Shown piece by piece: positions 9,301 through 19,338 of a DNA stretch of 64,000 bases. The stretch is from Euryodendron excelsum (lineage: Eukaryota > Streptophyta > Magnoliopsida > Ericales > Pentaphylacaceae). The position numbers were made by a program, and so were the translations under genes. The DNA is taken from positions 35,442,501 through 35,506,500 of the forward strand of contig CM065397.1 in the NCBI GenBank assembly GCA_033060915.1, read 5' to 3'. The notes below the pieces were generated by a model, which saw only the letters and a list, made by a program, of their open reading frames with translations, searched no databases and had not been told where the DNA came from. Numbering within the stretch: position 1 is the stretch's first letter; each line of letters begins with the position of its first letter.

Positions 9301-11842
9301 TGTGATATCCCAAACCTCTATCTAATTATATTAATGAGAATTTCTAGTTTATGCAATATTTAGTGTTAATTATTCCTTCTTTTGGGTCAAAATGACCAAT
9401 GAGAAGTTGTGTTGTAACTTGTGTTGGAGGTGTGAGACACATGAGATTATTTCCCATGTGTATCTTCTTAAAACACAAAACACACACACATATGCACAAA
9501 AAACTACCACCAACTGATTGGGAGAGGGAGGAAGAGAGAAAGGGGAGAAGGAAGGGAAGATTGAGGGAAGAAAGGCTTGAAGCAAGAGGATTGAAGACCT
9601 CACCAAGCTTGAAGAAGGTAAAATTTTATTTCTCTCTCTCTACAATTATATATGTATATGTATCTACCATGTGTAGATGTGTTGGGTCTTTATATGTATG
9701 CATATATATGAGTTGGGTTTGTCTTAAGGGACTCCTTGAGTCTCAATTAGTTGAAAGTGAGAGCTTGTAGCTCAATATTGGAGGATTGGAAGTGGAGGTT
9801 TGAAAAATCCCAAAATATGAGAAATGTTAGGGTTTTGAGTTCAACTCTAGATCCCTTTGATTTAATTGTTCTTTTTCTCCCATTTTTAGTTATTATCATC
9901 CTTGTGGGCTAGTCTTTGAGCCCTAAGAGTATTGGAAAGGTTTGGTGGTGTTTGGAGGAGTTTTGGTTGAAATTCGGGGGCTGCCCAGAACAGGGCGTTC
10001 GAACTCCTAATATGGAGTTTGAACTATGGGGAAATAAGCCTGAGCGTTCGAACTCCCTCGGGGGGAGTTCGAACTCTCAGAGAAGGTTTTTTTTTCAGAT
10101 TTTGTTCTTGGAGTTCGAACTCCCTGTTTTTTTGCCTGGGCGTTCGAACTCCCGGTTGGGCATTCGAACCCTCTGTCAGCTCGAACACTGTTTAGTAAAA
10201 CAGACATAACTTTCCTTAGAAAACTTGGATTGATGCACCATTTAAAGCATTAGAAACTAGATTCATAGACCTTTGTACTCATATAAAGTCTGTTTTCTAA
10301 TTCCTTATATGTTGAGAGATATAGGGGTTTGAAGTTGACCCAAAATCCATGCCAACAACATTGTTTTCCAAAATTTTAGTCCACCTTCCATAAAGCATAA
10401 CTTCTTCACCCGAAATGTGTTTTTGGCTCATGACCTATCAAAATAAAGGCCTTTAAGCCTATTTTCAAATGCAACTAGCCTTGAGTGTGAACTCATCATT
10501 GAGAGAGGGTTGGGACTTGATGAAGAGTCGACATTCTGGCTTTCATGTTCAAATCTCAACCTCATGTTCTTATTTTACATCGGGGCTTTGTCTTAGAGTT
10601 TAGCCTCCCTCTCCCATTGTGAGAATGAGGTGTTGTTGAGTTGGGGTCGAGTGGGTTACGTGCTTAGTCTTGACTTACGTGTTATTGCTTTGCCTTAGAG
10701 TCTTGTATTGATGTTTCTTTAATTCTACATGCATTTGTGTAGGAATACCTTGTTTGACACCCGTCCAATTAGAGAAATGTGAGTAACGATATGCCATGAG
10801 TAAAACTCTAGTATTTTTTAAATGTTTTAAGCTCACCTCTATATATCATGAATGTTTTCCATACATTTCAATGCACCAATTTTATGTTCAATTACATGTT
10901 TTATATTTCAAATGCATGGAAGCTATATTAGGTTATGAATGGAAACCATGGACTATAATGTTTAAATGAAAGAGATGCTAAGTTTCCAATGTATAGTGCC
11001 AACTCGGGTCTTCTTGTGGCAAGACCTTAGTCTAGCCCGATAGTCCTATGATGGGGGACGGGAAATAAACTATTTATGTTGGGAGACGTCCTTGGCCTAA
11101 AGAGCCTTAGCGTGACCTATATGGTTACTATAGAGCCTAGCTCATATGCCGAGTTGTAACACACTTATGTTTTGAATTGAGAACCATGATATGTTCACAT
11201 GTTTTACGACAAGTTACGAAATGCTATATCAAGAATAATGTTATGTTACATCTGTTCTTATGATATTATGTTTTGAAATGTTGAAACGTTTTAAATGATG
11301 TTTATGTTACCTACAAGTTCCAAGCCTACGCTTTAAATGTTCAAAAGCTCATTTCCTTATGCATAAATGATTATCTATCATTGTACGTTGGATATAATTG
11401 CTAGTCCATGATATTTTCTCGCTCATGCATCATTGTTATTCACTAAGCATTAGCTTACGTTTTCTCAAATGATTTTCAGGTAGCCAATCCGGGAGGCCGT
11501 AGAGCGAGGCCATATGTGGATTTGAGCTGCGGCCCACGGGCCTATGTTTTGTGTAATGTTTGAAGGCTGGACCCAATGTTTTGTAATGATATATTGTTAT
11601 AACTTTTGTGGACCTTGATTTGGTCCTTATGTATGTTATGTTTGGGATTAGCCATAGCTCTACCATATATGACACGGATTATGTTTTCAAGTTATTAAAA
11701 GTTCTATTTTTCGCAATTATGCATCATTATGAATGATTATGCACAGATGATCAACCAGTTTATGTAATGCGGCCTTGGGTAGCCTTGCTACTAGCCGGTC
11801 ATATACCCTAAATCCGTATAGGCTGGGTAATGGGTCTTGACA
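9301..11842 (+). repeat. 3' LTR of Tekay-type element
   Basis: Length is 2542 bp, from TGTGATATCC to CTTGACA, collinear with the 5' LTR throughout. Its TTCGAA cluster (about 9995-10190) is better preserved than in the 5' LTR, where several sites read TTTGAA. No gene is present. Confidence 0.95.
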
Positions 11843-11847
11843 GAAGG
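11843..11847. repeat. Right target-site duplication of Tekay-type element (GAAGG)
   Basis: Partner of GGAGG at 2953-2957; the flanking leader resumes at once and matches about 40808-40860 of O3. Confidence 0.8.
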
Positions 11848-13738
11848 TCCCTTCTTTGAGGGAATCTAGGCGTGATGACAAGTCCATTTTGGAGGTGGGG
11901 TTTTGCTCCTATTATGCAATATAATACCTTTTTGACGTGGGCTCGTTGATGTTTCCTTATTTGGGCAATCCCGCCTCCATGGACTGAGAGAGATTTGGTC
12001 TTCTCTAGAGATATGGTTCTATGCATGCCACGAATCCTTAGGGTTTAAGAACCCGTAGGAGTTTTGGTAGGTCCGATTAACATGAGATTGGATTGCTCAT
12101 TTCTCTCTACGTTTGATTAGATGCATGAGAATGAAATGACTTGAGTTTCTTGGAACTCTTGTCTCTGAATGGATACAGATGCTTGAACATAATAAAAGTG
12201 AACATGTGAGCTGTATGATAACAATAAATGAATGGTTTTGAAAAACCCCCTTCTTATCTTGCTTCTATCTTCAGTTCTCTGGGTACTTGGAGATGAGGAA
12301 GGGGAGGATAGAAGACAAAAACAAAAGAGAAGTTAGTGCCTTGATTTGAAAATTTTTATGCAATGTATGTCCTAGAGGTGCCCCTACTTGAGAGAAGAAC
12401 TAAACATGATGTATTTGCTCACTTTTAGAGATAGGAGATTTGCCCCTATATGCAGATATCTTAACATTAAGTGGGTACCTTCATCCATTCATTCGTTCAT
12501 CCATTCATTCATTTGCAGGGAATAAAGAAGTACATTTAGCTTTTGGGTTTAAGATACAAAAGAATTAAAATACATTTCGATGAGGGGAGGAGGAACATGT
12601 TTCTTTGGACTTCCACCTATCTAATTTTACATAAGGAATCCTAAACTACTGTTGAGTCTTCGGATTCGCCTTCGTTGGATTTGATGTCGAGGAGGTCATT
12701 GAGAGACCTTGTTGATCAATTGCCCCTTGTCTTCTTGGCTACCCTATCTCCGTGAGCAGTAAGGGATTGGGGCCCCTCTTATGGAATGAATTGAAATGCA
12801 TGCTATGAGTCCTTAGGGTTACGTGGGAACCCTTAGGGTTTGGGTAGGCTTAATCCTAGGGAGAGTGAACTAGGTGTCACTCTCTTTGCATTGATCATAT
12901 ACAAGAGAATGCAGTGACTTGAGTTACTTGGAACTCTTGACTTGACATAGAATACGAGATGCATAAAAATGGATGCATAGAGTATAAGGAAAGAGAATAC
13001 AATTGAAGTATATATGTATGTATGAGCAGTTAGACAGTCATTATAACAGTAAGAATACAGTCATTATAACAACAGGAATAGACAGGTAAAAATGAAAAAT
13101 AAGAGCAGTCGCCCTTTCCTCCATGGTTTTGGAAAACGGGGCGCGTGTCTTAAATCCGGCAGAGGTTCGACTATGCATGGTGTCTATATGAGCATAAGTT
13201 TGAGGGTTGACTAATGCGTCCTAAAAAGGCTCGGTCCCCAAATCTTCAAACCTAGGCCCACTCTCCGAGGTGGTGCCATGATCGGTTGGTGACCCGAGCA
13301 GGGGAACCATCAAGAAGCCGTAGGCAAAGAAACTGACACAGCATCTTGCCCACAACCAATATACCGTTCCCCTTTTCTAACTAGAAATGACATATCAGGG
13401 CAAAATGCAAGTATGCAGAATGTAGATGCACATGCAGTGTGTGTGTGATTTTTAAAAGTAGAGGAAAGAGCCCAACAACTCCCATTCATCCTATTCATCA
13501 TATTCATGCATGGCAGTTAAAATTTAAACAAAAAGCGCACCTACAAAACAAAGATGCAAGAGTTAGTATGTGGATGGCAAACTTAATACAAGATAATATG
13601 AATAAATGCATGTTTTTTTTAAAACAATTTTGAAAATTTGGTTTTGAAAATTTAAAGTGAATAGGATTGAACAAGTTAATTGAAGACTCTACATGGGTGA
13701 AGGGAAAACAAAATGACTATGGCCTAACCCTCTAAGTG
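11848..13738 (-). other. O1 leader, PBS-proximal part (non-coding)
   Basis: The stretch is collinear with the O3 leader at about 40813-42697 and, in opposite orientation, with the O2 leader (53024-54173 plus 59302-59583). The shared blocks include the segment around 13260-13380, where a TCGGTTGGTGACCCG-like run is followed by GCCGTAGGC and AAACTGACA. No ORF with a recognisable domain is present, and the same region lacks conserved reading frames in all three elements, so I call it untranslated leader. Confidence 0.7.
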
Positions 13739-13756
13739 TCCCCAGTGGAGTCGCCA
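13739..13756 (-). other. Primer-binding site of O1 (tRNA-Arg type)
   Basis: On the minus strand TGGCGACTCCACTGGGGA begins two bases after the LTR end. A PBS of this form, complementary to a tRNA ending in GGAGTCGCCA, is what I recall for Ogre/Tat elements (tRNA-Arg). The tRNA identity is from memory; the position and TGG start are seen. Confidence 0.8.
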
Positions 13757-13758
13757 GC

Positions 13759-14296
13759 TGTTGCGCCCAGATTTTTTGCACTCGAGGAATACACACACAA
13801 GCGAAAAAAACACTGCACTCTCTCATCACAACTCACCCTCTTAAAAGAATGAATGTGACTATGTTTGAATTGAAAATCGATTTGAATAAAGGGCTTTTGG
13901 AAAACATTTGGAGTCGCCACCTAACTTGATTAAGTTGAGTTATGTCACCTAAAAACTAAGCATAACACTTAGGGTTTTTGAAAACAATTTTAAAAATACT
14001 TCTTCAAGAGAGGGTTTTTAGGAAAACAGGTTGTTTGTAAACCTTTAGAAAACATGTAAGCCCTTTTTTGAAAATAACTCCATTTTTAGTCTTTCGAAAA
14101 CAGTGATCCTAGGTTTGGACGTTGGTTACGTGTAGGGAAGACGCACTAAGCCATCACCCTACCCTGCCCTTGTGATACCTACATGTCTATTTACCCTAGA
14201 TTCACCTATGAGAGTCTTCAACTAACAAATGTTCAATCCTATTTACTTTAGATAAGAAATGTTTAAAAAGAAACTAGCATGATGCATGATGTGCAA
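13759..14296 (-). repeat. O1 5' LTR, 3'-terminal piece (PBS side)
   Basis: It starts TGTTGCGCCC on the plus strand (ends GGGCGCAACA in element sense). It contains the hairpin and PBS-like motif (13910-13919) typical of the family and is interrupted at 14296 by solo LTR S1. Without S1 the O1 LTR is about 4.65 kb. Confidence 0.85.
14292..14296. repeat. Left TSD of solo LTR S1 (TGCAA)
   Basis: Perfect match to 19334-19338; removing S1 restores the GATATGCAAGTGCAAG-type text seen in other LTR copies. Confidence 0.92.
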
Positions 14297-14447
14297 TGTC
14301 GCGCCCAGATTTTTTGCACTCGAGGAATACTCACACAAGCGGGAAAAATGTTGTACTCTCTCGTTAGAACTCACCCTCCTAGAAGAATGAGTGGGACTAA
14401 GTTTGAATTGAAAATTGATTTGAATAAGGGGCTTTTGAAAAAGATTC

Positions 14448-14457
14448 GGAGTCGCCA
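14448..14457 (-). other. PBS-like motif inside LTR (S1)
   Basis: TGGCGACTCC on the minus strand, identical to the first ten bases of the O1 PBS, lies 151 nt inside the LTR end. The same offset is found in O1 (13910-13919), S2 (33986-33995), S3 (45928-45937), S4 (54326-54335) and, at a similar offset, the O3 5' LTR (42866-42875). One-base variants occur in the O3 3' LTR (27485-27494), S5 (59735-59744) and O2 (52844-52853). Confidence 0.7.
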
Positions 14458-14483
14458 CCTAACTTGGCTAAGGTGAGTTAGGT
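14457..14483. repeat. Conserved inverted repeat near LTR end (S1)
   Basis: An ACCTAACT / AGTTAGGT inverted repeat with a roughly 11-base loop adjoins the PBS-like motif. It is present in nearly all LTR copies of both subfamilies in the window, so an RNA stem-loop in U5 is possible. Confidence 0.6.
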
Positions 14484-15479
14484 CACCTAAAAACTAAGAA
14501 TAATCCGAAGACTACACTTAAGGTTTTTGAAAAAGGTTTTTGAAAATACCACCTCAAGAAAGGGTTTTTTAGGAAAACTGGATTGTTTGGCAACCTTTGG
14601 GAAACATTTAGTCCTTTTTGAAAAATAACTCCGTTTTGGTCTTTGAAATCAATGATCTAGGTTCGGAGGTTGGTTACGTGTAGGGAAGACGCACTTAGCC
14701 ATCACCCTACCCCGCCCTTTCGGTACCTACATGTCAATCTACCCTAGATTCACATATGAGAGTCTTCAACTAACTATTGTCCAATCCTATCCACTTTAGA
14801 AAAACAATGTTTGAAAAGAAATGATGCATGAGATGCAAGTGCAAAATAAGAGAGAGTTGGAGAATAGATTTGGAAATAAATTTGAAAAGAGATTGATTTG
14901 ATTTGAAAGAGATTTGAAATTGGATAGATTTGAAATTGAAAAGTTTTGAAAATTGAAAGTAGAGATTTGAAAATAGAAATTTGAAATTGAAAATTTGAAA
15001 ATACATTGGAGAATTGGAAAGATTTTGGAATTTGAAATTTGGAAAATATGGAGGAATTTGAAATTTGAAAGAAGTTATGGAATTTGAAATTTGAAAAATG
15101 TTGTGACCGCACCCATGAGGGTGGAATTGAAAGTTCGAAAAGTGTTGTGACCGCACCTATGAAGGTTGCCTACGTATCCCTTTGGGGGAATCATGTCAGT
15201 CGTAGTTCGGACCGGAGTCCGATTGAAAATAGAAGAGTAGATTTGAAGAAGGAGATTGAATTGGAAATTGAATTGGAAGATTGAAAAATTGAACTTTGAA
15301 TAGAGGATTGAAAATTGGAGTTTGGAATTTTGGAATTGAAAAGATTGAATTTTGATTTGAAAAGATAGAATTTGGAAGAAAAATTTAGACTTATTTTGGA
15401 AAGATGGAGGTTTAGGAAACCTAGACTTAGGAAAGAGAAGAGACTTAGGAAAGATTCGACTTGACTTCGAAGGTTTAGG

Positions 15480-16110
15480 AGATTAGGAAAGATTGGATTT
15501 AGGAAATGTTTGAATTAGGAAAAGGTCTGATTTAGGAAAGTTTCGAATTAGAAAAGTTTTGAAATTAGGAAAGTGCCGTCTTAAGAAAGTTTTGATTTGG
15601 AAAGTTCCGCTTTAGGAAAGTTTTTGAAATAGGAAAGTTTTGGAATTAGGAAAGTTTTCGACTTAGGAAAGTTTTGAATTTGGAAAGTTTCAACTTAGGA
15701 AAGTTTGAATTTGGAATGTTTTGAAATAAGGAAGTTTTGAAAATTGGAAAGTTTTGTTTAAAGAAAGGTTTTTAAAATTAGGAAAGTTTAGTCTTAGAAA
15801 GGTTGAGAATTTGGAAAATTTCAAGTTAAGAAAGTTTTGAATTTTGGAAAGCTTAGAATTTTAGAAAAATTTAAATTAGGAAAGATTTAGAAAAGGTTCG
15901 AATTAAGAAAGTTTTGAGTTTAGAAAGTTTAGGATTTAGAAAGATTTGAAGTTTTAAGAAAGTTTAGAATTTAGAAAGTTTTAGAGTTTTTTTAGAAAAT
16001 CCTAAGATTAGGAAAGGTTTGAGTTTAGGAAAGGTTTGAAAACTTAGATTTGGAAAGTTAAGATTTGGATTTTGAAATTTAAGGAAAGATTTAAAGTTTA
16101 GGTTTAAGAA
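15480..16110 (-). repeat. Degenerate purine-rich tandem array, R/U5 of S1
   Basis: Units around TAGGAAAGTTTTGAAATT recur with an irregular period near 17-22 bp. Homologous arrays occur in O1 (about 19850-20110), S2 (34910-35700), S3 (46790-47350), S4 (55230-55760), S5 (60700-61060) and, in reverse, O2 (about 26080-26480). On the element's RNA these are pyrimidine-rich. Confidence 0.7.
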
Positions 16111-17670
16111 ACTTATGGTTTAGGAAGGAATTGAACTAAGAAAGGTTTGGATTAGGAAGGGATTGGATTTGGTTTCTAAAAGAAAAGATTTGATTTTGTT
16201 TCCAAAAATGGAGGACGGGATCTATTTTCCTAAATGGGGGGATTGGATTTGGCTTCCTAAAGGGAAGATTTGATTTGACAAGGATTTAGAAAGGGGATGT
16301 TCTAGAAACGCTAAGATTTGAAAGGCTATAGTTTTGACATAGAAAAGAGGTTTTGGAAATGTGTATAGTTTGGATGTGAAAACAAGAGGTTTTGGAAACC
16401 TAGGTTTGGGGCAAAGTTTGAAAATCATGTTTTTGGAAATAAAATTAGGGTTTCCTAATTGTGAGTTCTAGGGATTGACTTGGGCTCTAAGGAAAGAGTT
16501 TTTGGAAAGTGCATTTTTGGAAACGAAGGTTTTGGAAGGAAATCCTAGGGAGAAGTTTTTGGAAAGTGAATTTGAAGAGAGAGTTTTTTGAAAGAGATTT
16601 TAAAGAAGAGTTTTTGGAAAGTGAACTTTGAAGAGAGTGTTTTGGAAAGGAGTTGAAAAAGGGAGGTTTTGAGAGGAGTTTTTGGAAAACAATTTTGAAG
16701 AGGAGAGTTTTAGGAAAGTGTCTTGAAAAAGATATTTTTAGGAAGAAAGACTTTTTGAAAAGAAAGTTTTTAGAAGGTGTAAAAACATCTCATTTTCCTA
16801 AAGCGATTCTAACTATAAGAAGGCTAGAACCACTTTAAGAAAGTGGTTTTGAAAACAAGGAGATTTGAAAATATGGACAGTATCGGTCCCTTTAAATGTA
16901 ACACTTTCCTAAAGCAACCCTAGCCATGGAAATGCTAGAATCACCCTAGAATTGTGGTTTTGAAAACAAGTTTTTGAAAAAGAGATTTTGATGCAATTGT
17001 GAAAACAAGTTTGAAAACGATTTTGAAAACAACTTTAAAAACGATTTTTGGAAGATGCAAGATCATGATATGTACAATGCAAATTTGGGGTTGTGAACAT
17101 ACAAGGCTAAGGCTTCACCACATAATCAAGGGGGCCGGACCCACGTGGTCTCTGGTTAGACTAGAAGAAAGCCCCTGACACGGTGACTCTCCAATAGCCC
17201 AATCCTACACATGGACCGAGAATCCCCTTGTTTCAAGCATGCAAAGAAAGGGGGGGGGGGGAAAGAGATGGTGGATTAAAATAGAGAAAACCCAAGTGGG
17301 TTAGGAGAGAGAAGAGAGAGGGGGAAGTGCGGAAACGTAAAACGAAAGCCTACCTTGTGTCTTGTTTATTTTGCGCGCCTTGCTTGTCTTCGGTCTTCGT
17401 CTTGATCTTCGTCTTCAACCTTCAAGAGTTGTCTTCAATCTTCGAACTTTAGATGGCAGCTCTTCAAGTCTTCAAAAGAGGGTTGAAGGCTAGTGTATGA
17501 GTGTATGGGAGTGTGTATGAGTGTATAGGAGGCTAGGGTTTAGTGTATGGTGGCTAGGGTTTGGAAAACCTAGGGAGGCTAGGGTTTTGAAGGTGCTCGA
17601 GCTCTGTATATCGAATTATATGATTTTTTTGTTTGATTTTGCGGATCCCTTTCACGTTGAATGAGGCTCT

Positions 17671-17680
17671 GTATTTATAG
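17671..17680 (-). promoter_or_regulatory. TATA box of S1 LTR
   Basis: CTATAAATAC on the minus strand, within a conserved setting beside GAGCC and downstream GTGAAAGGG. It directs transcription leftward, into R/U5, consistent with LTR orientation. U3 is about 1.65 kb and R/U5 about 3.4 kb. Confidence 0.8.
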
Positions 17681-17709
17681 AGATTGGATAACACTAGCGC
17701 TTGTTGCAG

Positions 17710-17800
17710 TGGCGCCAGGCCAGAATATACACTGGCGCCACTAGGAGTGGCGCCAGGCCATTTTTTGGCTTAGCACCACTACTAGTGGCACCAGCCATTT
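17710..17800 (-). promoter_or_regulatory. GGCGCC palindrome cluster upstream of the TATA box (S1)
   Basis: TGGCGCCA-type palindromes occur at about 17711, 17734 and 17749, with decayed versions following. They lie 30-130 bp upstream of the TATA box in element sense and are present in every LTR of this family here, in varying number. Confidence 0.6.
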
Positions 17801-18701
17801 AGAAAATGTTTAAGGTCGGCAAGCAACGTATCTTTGACTAGATTTGGGTGCCTGTACTAGTGACTACCATGCAATTTTTAGCCTGGCTTCACTAGGAGTG
17901 ATTCCGGAAAGTCTGGGAAGGATTTGAAGAAGCCGGGAATGACCCGGAAGGCCAAAAAAGAGCGGGAACACTTCAAATAGTGTCCCGAAGGTATTTGATT
18001 TGAAAAATGAAGATAAGATAGGTCGGAAAGGTTGACTGGGCCTTTAGGGGCAAAATGGTCAATTGGATCAGGAAACTGTCGGGACAAGCTCGGATTGTCC
18101 CGGAAAAAGACTTGGGACCTGGAAACATTATTTAGAATGTTCCCAAAGGTTGCCGGTTTGATTCCCAGAGCCGGCGTGGTCGGAAAAGGAGACCGGCCCA
18201 CCAGGGCCAAAACGGTCATTTTGCACCGGGTTGGTCGGAACTGACTCGGAATGATTCGGAAAGATAAGGAAAGGCTGAGAATACTACAAGAAGCATTCTC
18301 GAGAGGTTACCGGTTTGATACCCAGAGCTGGTGTGGTCAGAAAAGGAGACCGGCCCACCAAGGGCAAAACGGTCATTTGGCACCTGATTTGCCGGAACTG
18401 ACTCGAAAGGTTACTGGTTTGATACGCAGAGCCGGTGTGGTTCCTGGGGCATTCGGATGCCTAGGGGCAAAATAGTCATCTTGACCGGAAAGTCTCAGAA
18501 AAGGTCCAAAGGGCAGTTTGGTCATTTTCCACCGAAGTGGGCTAACAGACACTGGTGTTGACCTGGGTTTTGAGTGTTTCCGCCACTTTGACGGCTGTCG
18601 TCGTGACATAGGGGTTTGTTGGCAATTCCCTATATCGACCTATTTGTGAGTATTTACGCTACTCTAACGGTTTTGTGAGTATTTTCGCTACTCGGACCGT
18701 C

Positions 18702-19150
18702 ATGAGGAATAAACTGTCTCGAGAGAGGGATTGGAAAGGGGACTTACCGTCTTCGAAAAGACGTGCCTGGATTGGAACCATCTCGAGGAATAAATTATCT
18801 CGAGAGTGGGATTGGAAAGGGGTCTTACCGTCTCCGAAAAGACGCGTCTAGGTTGGAACCGTCTAGAGGAATAAACTGTCTCGAGAGAGGGATTGGAAAG
18901 GGGTCTTACCGTCTTCGAGAAGACGTGCCTGGATTGGAACTGTCTTAAGGAATAAACTGTCTCGAGAGAGGGGTTGGAAAGGGGACTTATCGTCTCCGAG
19001 GTGACGTGCCTGAATTGGAATCGTTTCGAGAAATAAACTGTCTCGAGAGAGGGGTTGGAAAGGAGACTTATCATCTCCGAGGAGACGTGCCTGGATTGGA
19101 ATCGTCTCGAAGAATAAATTGTCTCGAGAGAGGGATTGGAAAGGAAAGGA
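18702..19150 (-). repeat. 81-bp minisatellite in U3 of S1
   Basis: The landmark AATAAA recurs at 18708, 18789, 18870, 18951, 19032 and 19113, an exact 81-bp period over six units. Each unit carries a CGTCTCC..GGAGACG-type hairpin and paired CTCGAG sites. Copy number differs between LTR copies. Confidence 0.92.
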
Positions 19151-19333
19151 CAATGCCCCTAAGGGCATTTTGGTCATTTTGCCTTTATTTGGTCCTAGCG
19201 GGCCCGCGAAACAATGGACAGACAGGATTTGGACTTAGAAAAATCGGTTTCGATTGGAATACACCCACAATGACTTGAAAACAAGTCTGGACGGAGTGTA
19301 GACTGCCGAGCGGTCAAAAATGGGGTGCTTACA

Positions 19334-19338
19334 TGCAA
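19334..19338. repeat. Right TSD of solo LTR S1 (TGCAA)
   Basis: Perfect partner of 14292-14296. Confidence 0.92.

Larger units (their letters stand above)
2958..11842 (+). mobile_element. Del/Tekay-type chromovirus (Ty3/gypsy), degenerate
   Basis: This is an 8.9-kb element with two LTRs of about 2.55 kb, an initiator-Met PBS, a purine tract before the 3' LTR and a 5-bp TSD with one mismatch. Pol domains run protease, RT, RNase H, integrase, chromodomain, the order of Ty3/gypsy elements. The C-terminal module (conserved around a WEExTWE core and ending near YPFLF) and the long LTRs point to the Del/Tekay clade. Only 172 bp separate the LTR from the gag zinc knuckle, so most of gag is deleted. 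Pol carries many stops and two frameshifts, so the copy cannot act autonomously. The two LTRs differ by a few percent in the stretches I compared, so the insertion is not recent. Confidence 0.95.
14297..19333 (-). mobile_element. S1: solo LTR of the O1 family
   Basis: A 5037-bp LTR with TGTCGC...TTACA ends on the plus strand and perfect TGCAA duplications, with no PBS or internal sequence. It therefore most likely arose by LTR-LTR recombination of a full element. Landmarks: PBS-like motif 14448-14457; conserved box about 15105-15210; degenerate GAAAGTTT array about 15480-16110; second purine array about 16500-16790; TATA box 17671-17680; GGCGCC palindromes about 17710-17800; 157-bp repeats about 18030-18480; 81-bp minisatellite about 18700-19150. 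It has no coding capacity. Confidence 0.9.

Noticed and set aside
17701..17800. GGCGCC inverted repeats as a MITE or foldback transposon
   Set aside because: Present at the homologous place in all LTRs with no target duplication of its own, so it is part of the LTR.
18032..18244. A 70-88-codon plus-strand ORF that recurs at the same place in S1, S2, S3, S4 and S5
   Set aside because: It stays open in these copies simply because the LTRs are homologous. Amino-acid changes are frequent and non-conservative, O1's copy has a stop, and the ORF is antisense to LTR transcription. No sign of selection for a protein.
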